NCBI GenBank assembly: GCA_902797305.1
Contig: CADBSK010000012.1
Location: 1-40,275 of the forward strand
Length of the DNA: 40,275 nt
Direction of reading: 5' to 3'
Source: an uncultured Spirochaetaceae bacterium
GTDB lineage: Bacteria > Spirochaetota > Spirochaetia > Treponematales > Treponemataceae
This document shows positions 8,642-17,321 of this stretch, in pieces. A model generated the notes under the pieces. The model was not told where the DNA came from, searched no databases, and saw only the letters and a program-made list of their open reading frames with translations. Every line of letters begins with the position of its first letter. The first letter of the stretch is position 1. The translations under genes were made by a program, and so were the position numbers.

Positions 8642-9235
8642 TTAAATCCTTTCTCGCAGGAGTTTTGAATTAAAGAGTTTACGCCCTAAACCATAAAATA
8701 ACACGAATAAGAATATGCATAAAATATATTTACATAAAATAAAAGTTATATTATATAAACATACCATTATTATGCCTAAGAAAACTGTTCCTATAAATGT
8801 AACAGACATTTCGTTTTGTTTCATAAAACCCGTAAATAAAAACATTAAAAGACAACTATTTATTATTGATAAAAATATCCATCCAAAATCCAGTAAAGTA
8901 AAATCCGTTATAAGTATTTTAAAAAAAATACTAAAAAGAATAACACCACCTAATATTGAAATAACTATTTTGGGCAAGATATACGAACTAAATTTTACGT
9001 TAATATTTAATAGAAATCTGAAATTACCATTATTTAAATCATCTAACATCGAATCATATATATACTGTGCTATAACCATTTGCATCATCATAACTAGTAC
9101 ATATGTTGGCAATTCTTCAACATTTTTAATAATTGGAAATATTAAATAAAAGAATATAACTACAGCAGCAGTTAAATACGTTTTATATGAATGTATTAAT
9201 TCTTTAAACTCTTTATATATTAAAATTCTAAACAT
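8642..9235 (-). CDS. Small polytopic membrane protein, putative ABC permease subunit and first gene of the envelope operon
   Basis: The 197-residue hydrophobic protein has an amphipathic start (MFRILIYKEFKELIHSYK) followed by about six helices. An N-terminal YKEFKEL-type segment before the first helix is common in ABC-2 permeases. The C terminus (GRKLFNSKLLRERI) resembles that of the membrane protein at 7465-8028. It is the first gene of the minus-strand operon that faces the membrane LuxR-type regulator across the palindrome cluster at 9329-9406. AAGGAAAG lies just before the ATG. Several -10-like boxes occur on the minus strand (for example TATAGT at 9255-9260), but none has a good -35 match, which would suit an activated promoter. 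Confidence 0.68.
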   Translation of the reverse strand: MFRILIYKEFKELIHSYKTYLTAAVVIFFYLIFPIIKNVEELPTYVLVMMMQMVIAQYIYDSMLDDLNNGNFRFLLNINVKFSSYILPKIVISILGGVILFSIFFKILITDFTLLDFGWIFLSIINSCLLMFLFTGFMKQNEMSVTFIGTVFLGIIMVCLYNITFILCKYILCIFLFVLFYGLGRKLFNSKLLRERI

Positions 9236-9328
9236 CTATCTTTCCTTGACATGGACTATAAGATTTTTTAAGTCCCAGCTTTTTTATTTTTATCCACAAC
9301 TGAAGTGAAAAGCAATATAGATTATCAA

Positions 9329-9406
9329 AAATAACCAAAGTTCATAGAAAAAAGAACCAAGGTTCTTTTTAAAGAACTCAGGTTCTTTAAAGAACTTTGG
9401 TTCTTT
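9329..9406. promoter_or_regulatory. Tandem palindromic operator cluster between regulator 1 and the envelope operon
   Basis: Three 18-bp palindromes lie in tandem: AAAGAACCAAGGTTCTTT (9351-9368), AAAGAACTCAGGTTCTTT (9371-9388) and AAAGAACTTTGGTTCTTT (9389-9406). A degenerate fourth site has the core AACCAAAGTT (9333-9342). Core centres are 22, 20 and 18 bp apart, near two helical turns, so bound dimers would lie on roughly the same face. The cluster is in the divergent gap between an HTH regulator and its neighbouring operon, the usual place for an operator. The same core recurs at 19750-19780 beside the second regulator. Confidence 0.8.
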
Positions 9407-9442
9407 AAAAATAATTTTTCTTCATCTGTTTTTTCTTTCATA

Positions 9443-9471
9443 TTGACAGTAAAAGTCGATAATTTTATTAT
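9443..9471 (+). promoter_or_regulatory. Sigma-70-type promoter of regulator 1
   Basis: TTGACA (9443-9448), a 17-nt spacer and TATTAT (9466-9471) form a near-consensus promoter. The predicted start is near 9478, giving a short leader with GAGTGGAG as ribosome site. The nearest palindrome ends 37 bp upstream of the -35 box, so bound regulator would not obviously block this promoter. Confidence 0.75.
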
Positions 9472-9497
9472 TCAATAAAAAAAGAGTGGAGTTTTAT

Positions 9498-10220
9498 ATG
9501 AAAAAGTTTTGTACAAATCCTTTCAGACACCTGTCAATTCTTTCTTTGGTTCTGATTCTAGTTTTTGTTTTTATGCATTTAATTCTAAAGACTCCCTTTC
9601 AAACTAGCATAATTCCATATCCTTTACTTTTTACCGAAGGTGTTTATATTTTATGCTGTTTTTTCTGCATTATTTGTGCATATAAATCCAAATATTTCTT
9701 TCTGTATTATATAGGACTTGAGTTTTTGGCTATTATTAATATTTTAAATGGCAATTATCTTATTAGTTTTATTTTTATGATTTATTTGTTTACGCTAATT
9801 TCCATTATAGAAAATCAAAGTAAAAAGATTTTTTATTTTACAATTTTGATTTGTCTTATTGTAAACTCGCTTTTAAATTTGCTAATAGATTTTTCTCATT
9901 TTGCAAGATTTTTCAGTCTGGCTGTAATCTATTCTCTACTATATATTTCAGTTGCAAGACTTATCCAAAACTTATATTCAGGTAAAGATATAAAGAAAAA
10001 ATCAGATCTTAATATTCACGATTTAAATTTTACAGAAAGACAAATATTCTGTGTAAAAGAAATTCTTCTATTTAATTCCGATTTTAAATCGATTGCAAAA
10101 AAATATAACATAAGCGAATCCGTTATAAAAAAAGAAATGCAATATATCTATAAAACTTTTAACGTAAATTCAAAATCAGAACTATTATCCGTACTTAACA
10201 ACTATCGAGTTGAATTTTAA
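9498..10220 (+). CDS. Membrane-anchored LuxR/GerE-type HTH regulator (regulator 1)
   Basis: The 240-residue protein has five to six hydrophobic helices filling residues 12-160, then a charged linker (GKDIKKKSDL) and a C-terminal LuxR/GerE-type helix-turn-helix. That domain runs from NFTERQIFCVKEILL to SIAKKYNISESVIKKEM and the dimerising KSELLSVL helix. No kinase, receiver or known ligand domain is visible, so it is a one-component membrane regulator that probably senses an envelope or lipid signal. The GTG at 9486 is rejected because that GTGGAG is the ribosome site for ATG 9498. It is divergent from the envelope operon across tandem palindromes. A paralogue with the same layout lies at 19817-20569. 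Confidence 0.8.
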   Translation: MKKFCTNPFRHLSILSLVLILVFVFMHLILKTPFQTSIIPYPLLFTEGVYILCCFFCIICAYKSKYFFLYYIGLEFLAIINILNGNYLISFIFMIYLFTLISIIENQSKKIFYFTILICLIVNSLLNLLIDFSHFARFFSLAVIYSLLYISVARLIQNLYSGKDIKKKSDLNIHDLNFTERQIFCVKEILLFNSDFKSIAKKYNISESVIKKEMQYIYKTFNVNSKSELLSVLNNYRVEF

Positions 10221-10239
10221 CTTGTTTTACTACTAAAAT
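10210..10239 (+). promoter_or_regulatory. Candidate promoter of a leaderless pepF transcript
   Basis: TTGAAT (10210-10215), an 18-nt spacer and TAAAAT (10234-10239) precede ATG 10246 by 6 nt. There is no Shine-Dalgarno. The -35 box lies inside the end of regulator 1, so pepF need not depend on the regulator promoter. Confidence 0.45.
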
Positions 10240-10245
10240 GTATAT

Positions 10246-12054
10246 ATGAAAACAACAACAATTCCAGAACGCAAAGATGTTCCTACAAAAGACAAATGGG
10301 ACTTAAGTTCCCTTTATAAATCAAATCAAGAATGGGAGAATGAACTTTCTTCTATCAAACAATCAATAGATTCAGTTAAACAGTTCAAAGGTCAGTTGGC
10401 AAAGTCTTCCGACAACCTGTTAAAGGCAGTTCAAACAATCGAAAAACTCGATTTATCTATCGAAACCCTTTACAACTATGCAAGCCTTATGCATTCCGCT
10501 GATGAAAATGATCCAGAAAGCAAAGAAATGGTTGGAAAAGCCATGATGGTTTACACCGACTTTGGCGAAGCTACCAGTTACTTTGAACCAGAAGTAATGG
10601 CTATTCCTGATAACACCATCAACGAATGGATTGAACAGGATAGTTTTAAGGATTATAAAATATTTTTTAAGAAACTCCTTCATGCAAAGCCTCATATTCT
10701 TAGCGAAAAAGAAGAAAAACTCCTTTCCCTTCAAAACCCATGTGCTCAAACTCCTGGAGATACCTTTAGTGTTTTAGAAAACGTTGACCTTAACGGGGAA
10801 CTGGGAACAATCCAGACACCAGAAGGAGAACAGCAACTGACAGCCAGTACTTTTGTTCAGTTTTTGCATAACAAAGACCGCAGTGTTCGAGAAAAAGCTT
10901 ACAAACAGTACTACAAAAAGTTTGAAAACTACCAGAACACAATTGCGTCGCTTTATGCAGGCAGCGTAAATCAGGATGTATTTACAGCAAAGGCAAGAGG
11001 CTATAAATCCAGTTTAGAAGCAGCACTATACGGAAATAAAGTTCCAGAAAGTGTTTATTTAAACCTTATCGAAACCGTACATAAAAACTTACCAGCCTTA
11101 CACAGATATTATTCTCTGCGTAAAAAAATTATGGGTGTAGAATCCCTCAAACACTATGATGTTTATGTTCCTTTAGTTAAAGACATAGAAATGCATCACA
11201 CCTATGAAGAAGCTGTAGAAATCTGCCGCGAAGCACTGGCTCCCCTGGGAAAAGAATACACCGACCGCCTGTGCAACGGTCTTTTAAACGGATGGGCCGA
11301 CCGCTACGAAAACAAAGGCAAACGAAGCGGCGCTTTTTCAAGCGGAACTTATAAGGGTGAACCATATATTCTTTTAAACTACAAAGAAGAACTTATCCGG
11401 GATGTATTTACAATGGCTCACGAAGGCGGCCACAGCATGCACAGCTGGTATTCCGTTCATAACAATCCTTACATGCAATACAACTACACAATTTTTGAAG
11501 CAGAAGTTGCCTCAACCTTTAACGAAGAACTCGTTTTTGAGTATCTCTTAAAAAATGCCAAAGACGACAAGACAAAAGCATATCTACTTTCTATGCGTGT
11601 AGATGATATTCTTGCAACACTCCACAGACAGACTATGTTTGCAGAGTTTGAACTCAAAACCCACCAGCTCGTAGAAAGCGGAACTCCTCTTACCGCCCAA
11701 AATATGCGACAGATTTACCGCGAATTGCTACAACAGTATTTTGGTCCAGAAATGCAGTTTGAAGACAACAGCGAACTTGAAGCCTTTAGAATTCCTCACT
11801 TCTATTCTGCTTTTTATGTGTACAAGTACGCAACAGGAATCAGTGCAGCCCTAGCCCTTGCCCATCGAGTTACAAACGGCGGAGAAAAAGAAAGGGATGA
11901 CTACTTTAAGTTCCTTAAATCTGGCGGAAGCCGCTACCCGATTGAAAGTTTACGAGTTGCCGGCGTAGATATGGAAAGTCCAGAACCTGTACAGGCTGCT
12001 TTAGACGAGTTTGCCAAAATGGTAGATGAATTAGAAAATATCCTAAAGAAATAG
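10246..12054 (+). CDS. pepF: Oligoendopeptidase F (M3B metallopeptidase)
   Basis: The 602-residue protein has the usual length and opening (PTKDKWDLSSLY) of PepF. It carries the zinc motif HEGGHSMHSWY near residue 392 (HExxH with the downstream Glu in the FEAEVASTFNEE segment) and the C-terminal helical region ending in the YPIESLRVAGVDM block. It hydrolyses peptides of about 7-17 residues in the cytoplasm and recycles peptide fragments. There is no signal peptide. It begins 25 bp after regulator 1, but a separate -10 box suggests independent, leaderless expression. Adenosine deaminase follows after 55 bp with its own ribosome site. Confidence 0.94.
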   Translation: MKTTTIPERKDVPTKDKWDLSSLYKSNQEWENELSSIKQSIDSVKQFKGQLAKSSDNLLKAVQTIEKLDLSIETLYNYASLMHSADENDPESKEMVGKAMMVYTDFGEATSYFEPEVMAIPDNTINEWIEQDSFKDYKIFFKKLLHAKPHILSEKEEKLLSLQNPCAQTPGDTFSVLENVDLNGELGTIQTPEGEQQLTASTFVQFLHNKDRSVREKAYKQYYKKFENYQNTIASLYAGSVNQDVFTAKARGYKSSLEAALYGNKVPESVYLNLIETVHKNLPALHRYYSLRKKIMGVESLKHYDVYVPLVKDIEMHHTYEEAVEICREALAPLGKEYTDRLCNGLLNGWADRYENKGKRSGAFSSGTYKGEPYILLNYKEELIRDVFTMAHEGGHSMHSWYSVHNNPYMQYNYTIFEAEVASTFNEELVFEYLLKNAKDDKTKAYLLSMRVDDILATLHRQTMFAEFELKTHQLVESGTPLTAQNMRQIYRELLQQYFGPEMQFEDNSELEAFRIPHFYSAFYVYKYATGISAALALAHRVTNGGEKERDDYFKFLKSGGSRYPIESLRVAGVDMESPEPVQAALDEFAKMVDELENILKK

Positions 12055-12109
12055 CATATTTCTGCCGATAATTATTAGAAGAAAGAAGTAATTTTTGGGA
12101 GAAGAAAGA

Positions 12110-13120
12110 ATGAAGCACGATGAGTTTTTTACATTGATGAAAAAGGTGCCAAAAGCAGAAATTCATCTTCATATAGAAGCTGTACCTACAATCGACTCTA
12201 TCAAGACTCTTTATAAAAAAGCAAATGGAACAGAAATTTCTGAAAAACAGATAAACGACTTATTTACTTATGACGATTTAAATGGTTTTATCCAGGCATT
12301 TCTGCAAGTCCAGGCTTTGTATCAGTCTGTTGAAGATTTTGATTACATTTTTGATGATTTGGCTACTTATCTGGTAGAAAACAACATTGTTTACACAGAA
12401 GCCTTCTTTGCACCAACTTCTTTCTTGAAAAGAGGCTTTTCATATCCTGATATGGTTCGCGTTTTTAACAAAAAAATCGAAGAAATCAAAGAAAAGTACA
12501 GTATAACAGTCCGCCTCATTATGGATGTTAGCCGTACCTTTGGTTGCGAAAACGCCATGAATAACTTGAACCTTCTTGAAGCTAACCCAAGTCCATATAT
12601 CATTGGTATTGGTCTTGGAGGAGCAGAAAGCAAGGGGCCTGCAAAGGAATATGTTCCTGTTTACGACAAAGCAATTAAAGACGGTTTAAAAGTTGTTGCC
12701 CATGCAGGAGAAGATGTCGGCCCAGAATCAATCTGGGATGCAATCGATTTGCTCCATGTAAGCCGCATTGGACACGGAATCAGTGCAATTCAGGACGAAA
12801 AACTTATGGACGAACTCAAAGATAGAAATATCATCATGGAAATTTGTCCTTCAAGTAATGTATTTACAAAAAAATATGTTTCGAGTATCGCAGAACACCC
12901 AATCCGACCATTCTTTGACAGAGGTTTGTTCGTAACAGTTAATACTGATGATCCTGTTTTCTTTAAAGTAAATCTTATTCAGGAATACTGGAACCTTCAT
13001 GAACAGGCAGGTTTTACTCTTGAACAGATTAAACAGTTAATCAAAAACAGTTTTAACGCACTCTTCTGCTCAGATCAAGAAAAAGCAGAATGGTGCAAAA
13101 AAGTCGATCAGGCTTTTTAA
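12110..13120 (+). CDS. add: Adenosine deaminase family protein
   Basis: The 336-residue protein matches the adenosine/adenine deaminase amidohydrolase fold. Zinc ligands are in EIHLHIE (His19 and His21) and VAHAGED; RIGHGISA and VNTDDPVFF supply the remaining catalytic residues. It would convert adenosine to inosine, or adenine to hypoxanthine, for purine salvage. The usual HLHLEG or HIHLDG signature reads HLHIEAV here, so the last glycine is replaced and the exact substrate is not certain. ATG 12110 is preferred because GGGAG and AGAAAG precede it; a TTG 15 bp upstream is the alternative. The methyltransferase gene follows 6 bp after its stop, indicating an operon. Confidence 0.88.
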   Translation: MKHDEFFTLMKKVPKAEIHLHIEAVPTIDSIKTLYKKANGTEISEKQINDLFTYDDLNGFIQAFLQVQALYQSVEDFDYIFDDLATYLVENNIVYTEAFFAPTSFLKRGFSYPDMVRVFNKKIEEIKEKYSITVRLIMDVSRTFGCENAMNNLNLLEANPSPYIIGIGLGGAESKGPAKEYVPVYDKAIKDGLKVVAHAGEDVGPESIWDAIDLLHVSRIGHGISAIQDEKLMDELKDRNIIMEICPSSNVFTKKYVSSIAEHPIRPFFDRGLFVTVNTDDPVFFKVNLIQEYWNLHEQAGFTLEQIKQLIKNSFNALFCSDQEKAEWCKKVDQAF

Positions 13121-13126
13121 TTCTTT

Positions 13127-13897
13127 ATGACAAATCTTGAAAAATACTATAACAAATTCAACGAAGACCATCGCCTAACCACACGCCATGGTCTTGTTGA
13201 ATTTAAGACCACTTTACATCACATACAGAATCTAATCGGTGACAGAAAAGGACTCCAGATTGCAGATATCGGTTGCGGAACCGGTCGTTATTCAATCGAA
13301 TTGTGTCATCAGGGACATAATTTGACAGCAGTTGAATTGGTCAAACGAAATATTGAAGTTCTAAGAGCCAAACACGAAAAAATCAAAACCTGGCAAGGAA
13401 CTGCCCTGGACCTTTCCTTTTTAGATGAAGGCAAATTTGATATCACTCTTTGTTTTGGCCCCATGTATCACCTTCACACAAAAGAGGAACGCCTAACTGT
13501 AATCGAACAGCTAAAACGCATTACAAAACCAGGGGGCTTAATTTTTATTGCATATATTCTTAATGAAAACGCCATAATCCGTTATTGCTTTGGAGAAAAC
13601 AAAATCAATGAGTGTATTCAAAACGGTTGGCTCACAAAAGATTTTCACACAATTACACAAGAAAACGATTTGTACAGTTACGTACGACTTGAAGATATAA
13701 ACGAAATTCAAAAAGAAAGCGGTTTAGAACGAGTAAAGATTTTTAGTCAGGAAGGTGCCGCCGATTATATGCGCCGCGAACTAAACGCCATGGACCAGGA
13801 AACTTTTTCACATTTTATTGAATATACAATTGCAATCAGCGAACGCCCAGAGCTTTTGGGTGCAGGAACTCACGCTGTAGATGTTCTAAAACGATAA
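13127..13897 (+). CDS. Class I SAM-dependent methyltransferase
   Basis: The 256-residue protein has a Rossmann-fold SAM site: motif I ADIGCGTGRYSIEL (about residues 45-58), the acidic end of strand 2 in AVELVKR, and motif IV with DITLCFGPMYHL. A GGLIFIAYI strand follows. The family covers many small-molecule and ubiquinone-type methylases, so the substrate cannot be told from sequence. It sits 6 bp after the deaminase and has no ribosome site of its own, so it is probably translated by coupling. It converges on the decarboxylase gene with only 15 bp between stops and no evident hairpin terminator. Confidence 0.85.
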   Translation: MTNLEKYYNKFNEDHRLTTRHGLVEFKTTLHHIQNLIGDRKGLQIADIGCGTGRYSIELCHQGHNLTAVELVKRNIEVLRAKHEKIKTWQGTALDLSFLDEGKFDITLCFGPMYHLHTKEERLTVIEQLKRITKPGGLIFIAYILNENAIIRYCFGENKINECIQNGWLTKDFHTITQENDLYSYVRLEDINEIQKESGLERVKIFSQEGAADYMRRELNAMDQETFSHFIEYTIAISERPELLGAGTHAVDVLKR

Positions 13898-13912
13898 GTT
13901 CCTGCCCTCAAT

Positions 13913-15079
13913 TTATTGCATATAATATGTCTGAATTGGTGGAAATCCGTTAAAGGCAACAGAAGCATAAGTAGAAGTATATGCACCGGTCGATAACCAG
14001 TAAATTCTATCACCCTGTTTCAATGTAATAGGTAACTTGTAACGGGTATTTTCGTACATAACATCCATGCTGTCACAAGTAGGTCCTGCAATAATAACTT
14101 CTCCTTCTTTATCACCATCTTTTGTAGTAATCAAAGGATACTTAATGCATTCGTCTAAGGTTTCTATAAGTCCGTTGAATTTTCCGGCATCAATATAAAC
14201 CCAGCGGGTAAGCGCTGTATTATTTTTACGAGAACAAAGAACTACCTCGCTTGTCAAAATACCACTGTCACCAACAAGACTTCGGCCAGGCTCCAGAATA
14301 ATTTCTGGTAAATCATCGCCAAAATCTTCTGTTAAGAAGCGAGTAATTTCTGAGGCATAAACCTCAAGGCTATTTGTGGGATCAATATAACTTGCAGGGA
14401 ATCCTCCGCCCATATCAATCATCTGAAGGCGAATTCCTTCTTCTTCTTCAAGAGAATTAAAAAGATATTTAGCCTTTGCAATTGCATCGTTCCATGCACC
14501 GATATCGCGCTGCTGACTGCCAGGATGAAACGAAATTCCCCATGGGTTTAATCCAAGAGCTTTTGCCTGAACTAAAAGGTCGTAGGCCATATCCGGGTGG
14601 CAACCAAATTTTCTACTCAAAGGCCAGTCTGCAGTATCTGAGTTTTCTACAAGAATACGAACATAAACTCTTGAACCAGGAGCATTTTCTGCAATACTTT
14701 TTAAGTCGTCCTTGCTGTCTGTTGCAAACATTCGGACTCCATTTTCGTAAAAATACTTAATATCACAAGCCTTTTTAATTGTGTTTCCATAAGAAAGGCG
14801 GTTTGGATCGTCTACAAACTTCTTAATTAAATCAAGTTCGTATCGAGAAGCAATATCAAAGCAAGAACCTTTTTCTGCAAGCATCTTTAAAACAGGTTCA
14901 CCAGGATTTGCCTTAATTGCGTAATAAATCTTTGCATAAGGAAAAGAATTCTTGAGTCTTATAAAGTTCTGCTTTATTGTATTTACATTAACTACAATAT
15001 TCGGTGTTGGAAAATCTTTTGAAAATTCCAAAAAGCGTGACCAGTCCTTGTCACTCACATAATCACTACGATTAAACAT
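13913..15079 (-). CDS. PLP-dependent ornithine/lysine-type decarboxylase (fold III)
   Basis: The 388-residue protein shows the alanine-racemase-fold decarboxylase hallmarks: PLP lysine in YYAIKANP (Lys56), HPGSQ, the phosphate-binding GGGFPAS loop, EPGRSLVGDSG, and the catalytic cysteine in GPTCDSMDVM. This set matches ornithine decarboxylases (and Selenomonas-type lysine/ornithine enzymes) rather than DAP or arginine decarboxylases, which are longer or differ at these motifs. It would make putrescine, and perhaps cadaverine, in the cytoplasm. AGGA precedes the ATG. It is separated from mnmG by 130 bp of A+T-rich sequence, so it probably has its own promoter. Confidence 0.9.
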   Translation of the reverse strand: MFNRSDYVSDKDWSRFLEFSKDFPTPNIVVNVNTIKQNFIRLKNSFPYAKIYYAIKANPGEPVLKMLAEKGSCFDIASRYELDLIKKFVDDPNRLSYGNTIKKACDIKYFYENGVRMFATDSKDDLKSIAENAPGSRVYVRILVENSDTADWPLSRKFGCHPDMAYDLLVQAKALGLNPWGISFHPGSQQRDIGAWNDAIAKAKYLFNSLEEEEGIRLQMIDMGGGFPASYIDPTNSLEVYASEITRFLTEDFGDDLPEIILEPGRSLVGDSGILTSEVVLCSRKNNTALTRWVYIDAGKFNGLIETLDECIKYPLITTKDGDKEGEVIIAGPTCDSMDVMYENTRYKLPITLKQGDRIYWLSTGAYTSTYASVAFNGFPPIQTYYMQ

Positions 15080-15209
15080 TTTTATTCCTATAAATAAGAA
15101 GATAAATAAATCGCCGAATTGCAGAGAACCCAGTTTTTTTCGCCGATATGAGCATAATAGTGAAAATACACCTTTGTAGGAATAGTTTTTTGAGATTTTT
15201 TTTTATTTT

Positions 15210-17300
15210 TTATCTTAAATAAACCATCAAAAGCATAATATCACTGTTTCTTATTCCGCTGATTCTTTCTGCCTGGCCGAGAGTAAGAGGCCTAACCTTT
15301 TCTAATTTGTTTCGGCTCTCAGCACTCAACGACGGAATTGCCCCGTAATCAAAATCCTCTGGAATACGAACATTTTCCATCTTGTGCATTTTTTCTACAC
15401 GACGGTCCTGTTTTTCAATGTAATACTTATACTTAAACTGAATTTTCGCTTCCTGCCAGACAGCTTCCGGATATCCAGGATTGTCCATGTTTGGCTTTTT
15501 TAAAAGCTGTGCAACGATTTCGTCTAATTGAGCATATTTTGCAAGCACCTTATCGTACTGAGCCTTGGTCTTAAGACCTGCCTCATAAGCATATTTTGTA
15601 AGACGCTGATCAGCTGTATCATGTCTTAACTTAAGGCGATACTCTGCCCGGGCAGTAAACATTCTGTAAGGTTCTTTTGTTCCAAGTGTAACAAGGTCAT
15701 CGATAAGTACACCGATATACGCTTCATCACGACCAAGAATTAAAGGTTTCCATTCTGGAATTGTTCTAAAATTATTAAATCCAGATTCTTTTTGACTGTT
15801 TTCTTCTATTTTATTTAATCGTTCTGTTATGCTTTGACTGATTTCGGCAAAACGCTTTAATTCTGCAGCATTCATTACGGCCTTTGGCATAAATGCACCG
15901 CTTTCCATACTTGAAGGAACTCCATTTAAGTCAGAAGGAAGAGCACATAGTGGACCGCACTGTTCTTTGTGAGCTTTTGCATACAAACCAGCATTTATTC
16001 CAGCTACAAGACCTTGTCCGGCAGCTTCTTCGTAACCACTTGTTCCGTTAATCTGACCAGCATCAAACATACCACTTACACGTTTTGTTTCCAGAGAAGG
16101 GAAAAGCTGAGTTGGTTCAATATAATCATATTCCACGGCATATCCAGGTCTACTCTGTACTGCATTTTCAAAGCCGGGCATTGTACGCATAAATGCATCC
16201 TGCACACATTCAGGTAATGAAGAACTAAAGCCATTGAGGTACATTTCGTCGGTTTCTAATCCTTCAGGTTCAACAAATATCTGGTGGCGTTCTCGTTCTG
16301 CAAACCGCATAACTTTATCTTCGATACTTGGACAGTATCGTGGACCTATACCGCTGATTTTACCACTGTACAATGGCGAGCGATTGATATTTGCGCGGAT
16401 TATCTCGTGAGTTTTTTCATTTGTGTAAACGACATGACAAGGGACAATAGGTCGTTCAACTTTTTCTGTTTCAAAACTAAAAGGAACAATTTCACTGTCA
16501 CCGGGATTTTCTTCTAATTTAGAAAAATCAATTGTAGATTTTAAGATTCTTGGTGGTGTTCCTGTTTTGAGGCGGCCTGTGGTAAAGCCTAAACGGTGAA
16601 GGCTCTGTGTTAATCCATAGGCAGCAGGTTCTCCTACGCGACCACAAGGAGCATCATATTCTCCAATAAAAATTCGTCCGCCCAAAAAGGTACCGGTGGT
16701 TAAAACTACAGCTCTACAAGGAATGACCCTTCCTCGCTCAGTTACAACACCAGTAACTTTCTGACGCATTCCGCTACGGCTTGCTTCTGTTGCATATGTC
16801 TCAGCATGATTCTGGTCGTTTCCGGTAAATCCTCTGGTTTCTCCAGGAATAGATCCAAGTTCTGCACTACTATCCGAATTTGGAGGTAGAGGTGTAGAAC
16901 TTGCAGTAGTTAAAATGTCTATTACCGTATCCATCAGCGTATATAGATTTGGAGTAGTTTCCATTGTCTTACGCGCTAACATTGAATAGGTTATTTTATC
17001 TGCCTGGCTTCGTGGTGCCTGAACAGCCGGACCCCGGCTTTTATTCAGCATGCGGAACTGAATCATGCTGTGGTCAATAAGCTTTGCCATCTGACCACCA
17101 AGAGCATCAATTTCTCGAACGATATTCCCTTTTGCAATTCCTCCAATGGAAGGGTTACAACTCATTCTTCCGATTGCATCAGGAGTTTGAGTAATTGCCA
17201 ATGTTTTAAGTCCCATACGAGCACTTGCAAGAGCAGCCTCAATTCCAGCATGCCCCGCACCAACAACAACTACATCATAAAAATCATAAAAACCAGACAT
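15210..17300 (-). CDS. mnmG: tRNA uridine-5-carboxymethylaminomethyl modification enzyme MnmG (GidA), with insertions
   Basis: The 696-residue protein has the FAD-binding [58 protein letters not shown] and [19 protein letters not shown] blocks of MnmG, and ends in the usual RISGI..DI.LL segment. With MnmE it modifies the wobble uridine of several tRNAs. It is longer than the typical 620-630 residues: a Ser/Pro/Thr-rich insertion of about 45 residues at about 128-175 and a second of about 60 residues at about 455-530. The region between the helical domain and the C terminus is shorter than in E. coli. No ribosome site precedes the ATG; TATACT lies 7 nt upstream, suggesting a leaderless transcript. 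Confidence 0.95.
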   Translation of the reverse strand: MSGFYDFYDVVVVGAGHAGIEAALASARMGLKTLAITQTPDAIGRMSCNPSIGGIAKGNIVREIDALGGQMAKLIDHSMIQFRMLNKSRGPAVQAPRSQADKITYSMLARKTMETTPNLYTLMDTVIDILTTASSTPLPPNSDSSAELGSIPGETRGFTGNDQNHAETYATEASRSGMRQKVTGVVTERGRVIPCRAVVLTTGTFLGGRIFIGEYDAPCGRVGEPAAYGLTQSLHRLGFTTGRLKTGTPPRILKSTIDFSKLEENPGDSEIVPFSFETEKVERPIVPCHVVYTNEKTHEIIRANINRSPLYSGKISGIGPRYCPSIEDKVMRFAERERHQIFVEPEGLETDEMYLNGFSSSLPECVQDAFMRTMPGFENAVQSRPGYAVEYDYIEPTQLFPSLETKRVSGMFDAGQINGTSGYEEAAGQGLVAGINAGLYAKAHKEQCGPLCALPSDLNGVPSSMESGAFMPKAVMNAAELKRFAEISQSITERLNKIEENSQKESGFNNFRTIPEWKPLILGRDEAYIGVLIDDLVTLGTKEPYRMFTARAEYRLKLRHDTADQRLTKYAYEAGLKTKAQYDKVLAKYAQLDEIVAQLLKKPNMDNPGYPEAVWQEAKIQFKYKYYIEKQDRRVEKMHKMENVRIPEDFDYGAIPSLSAESRNKLEKVRPLTLGQAERISGIRNSDIMLLMVYLR

Positions 17301-17321
17301 AGTGGATAGTATAGTAATTTT

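Noticed and set aside
8715..9149. Plus-strand frame of 144 codons opposite the membrane protein at 8642-9235
   Set aside because: It is antisense to a membrane protein gene in a tight operon and its Lys/Ile/Asn composition reflects the complementary strand.
9351..9406. Transcription terminator formed by the AAAGAAC palindromes
   Set aside because: The stems lie before two divergent starts, are repeated with helical spacing and share a core with the other regulator locus, which favours an operator.
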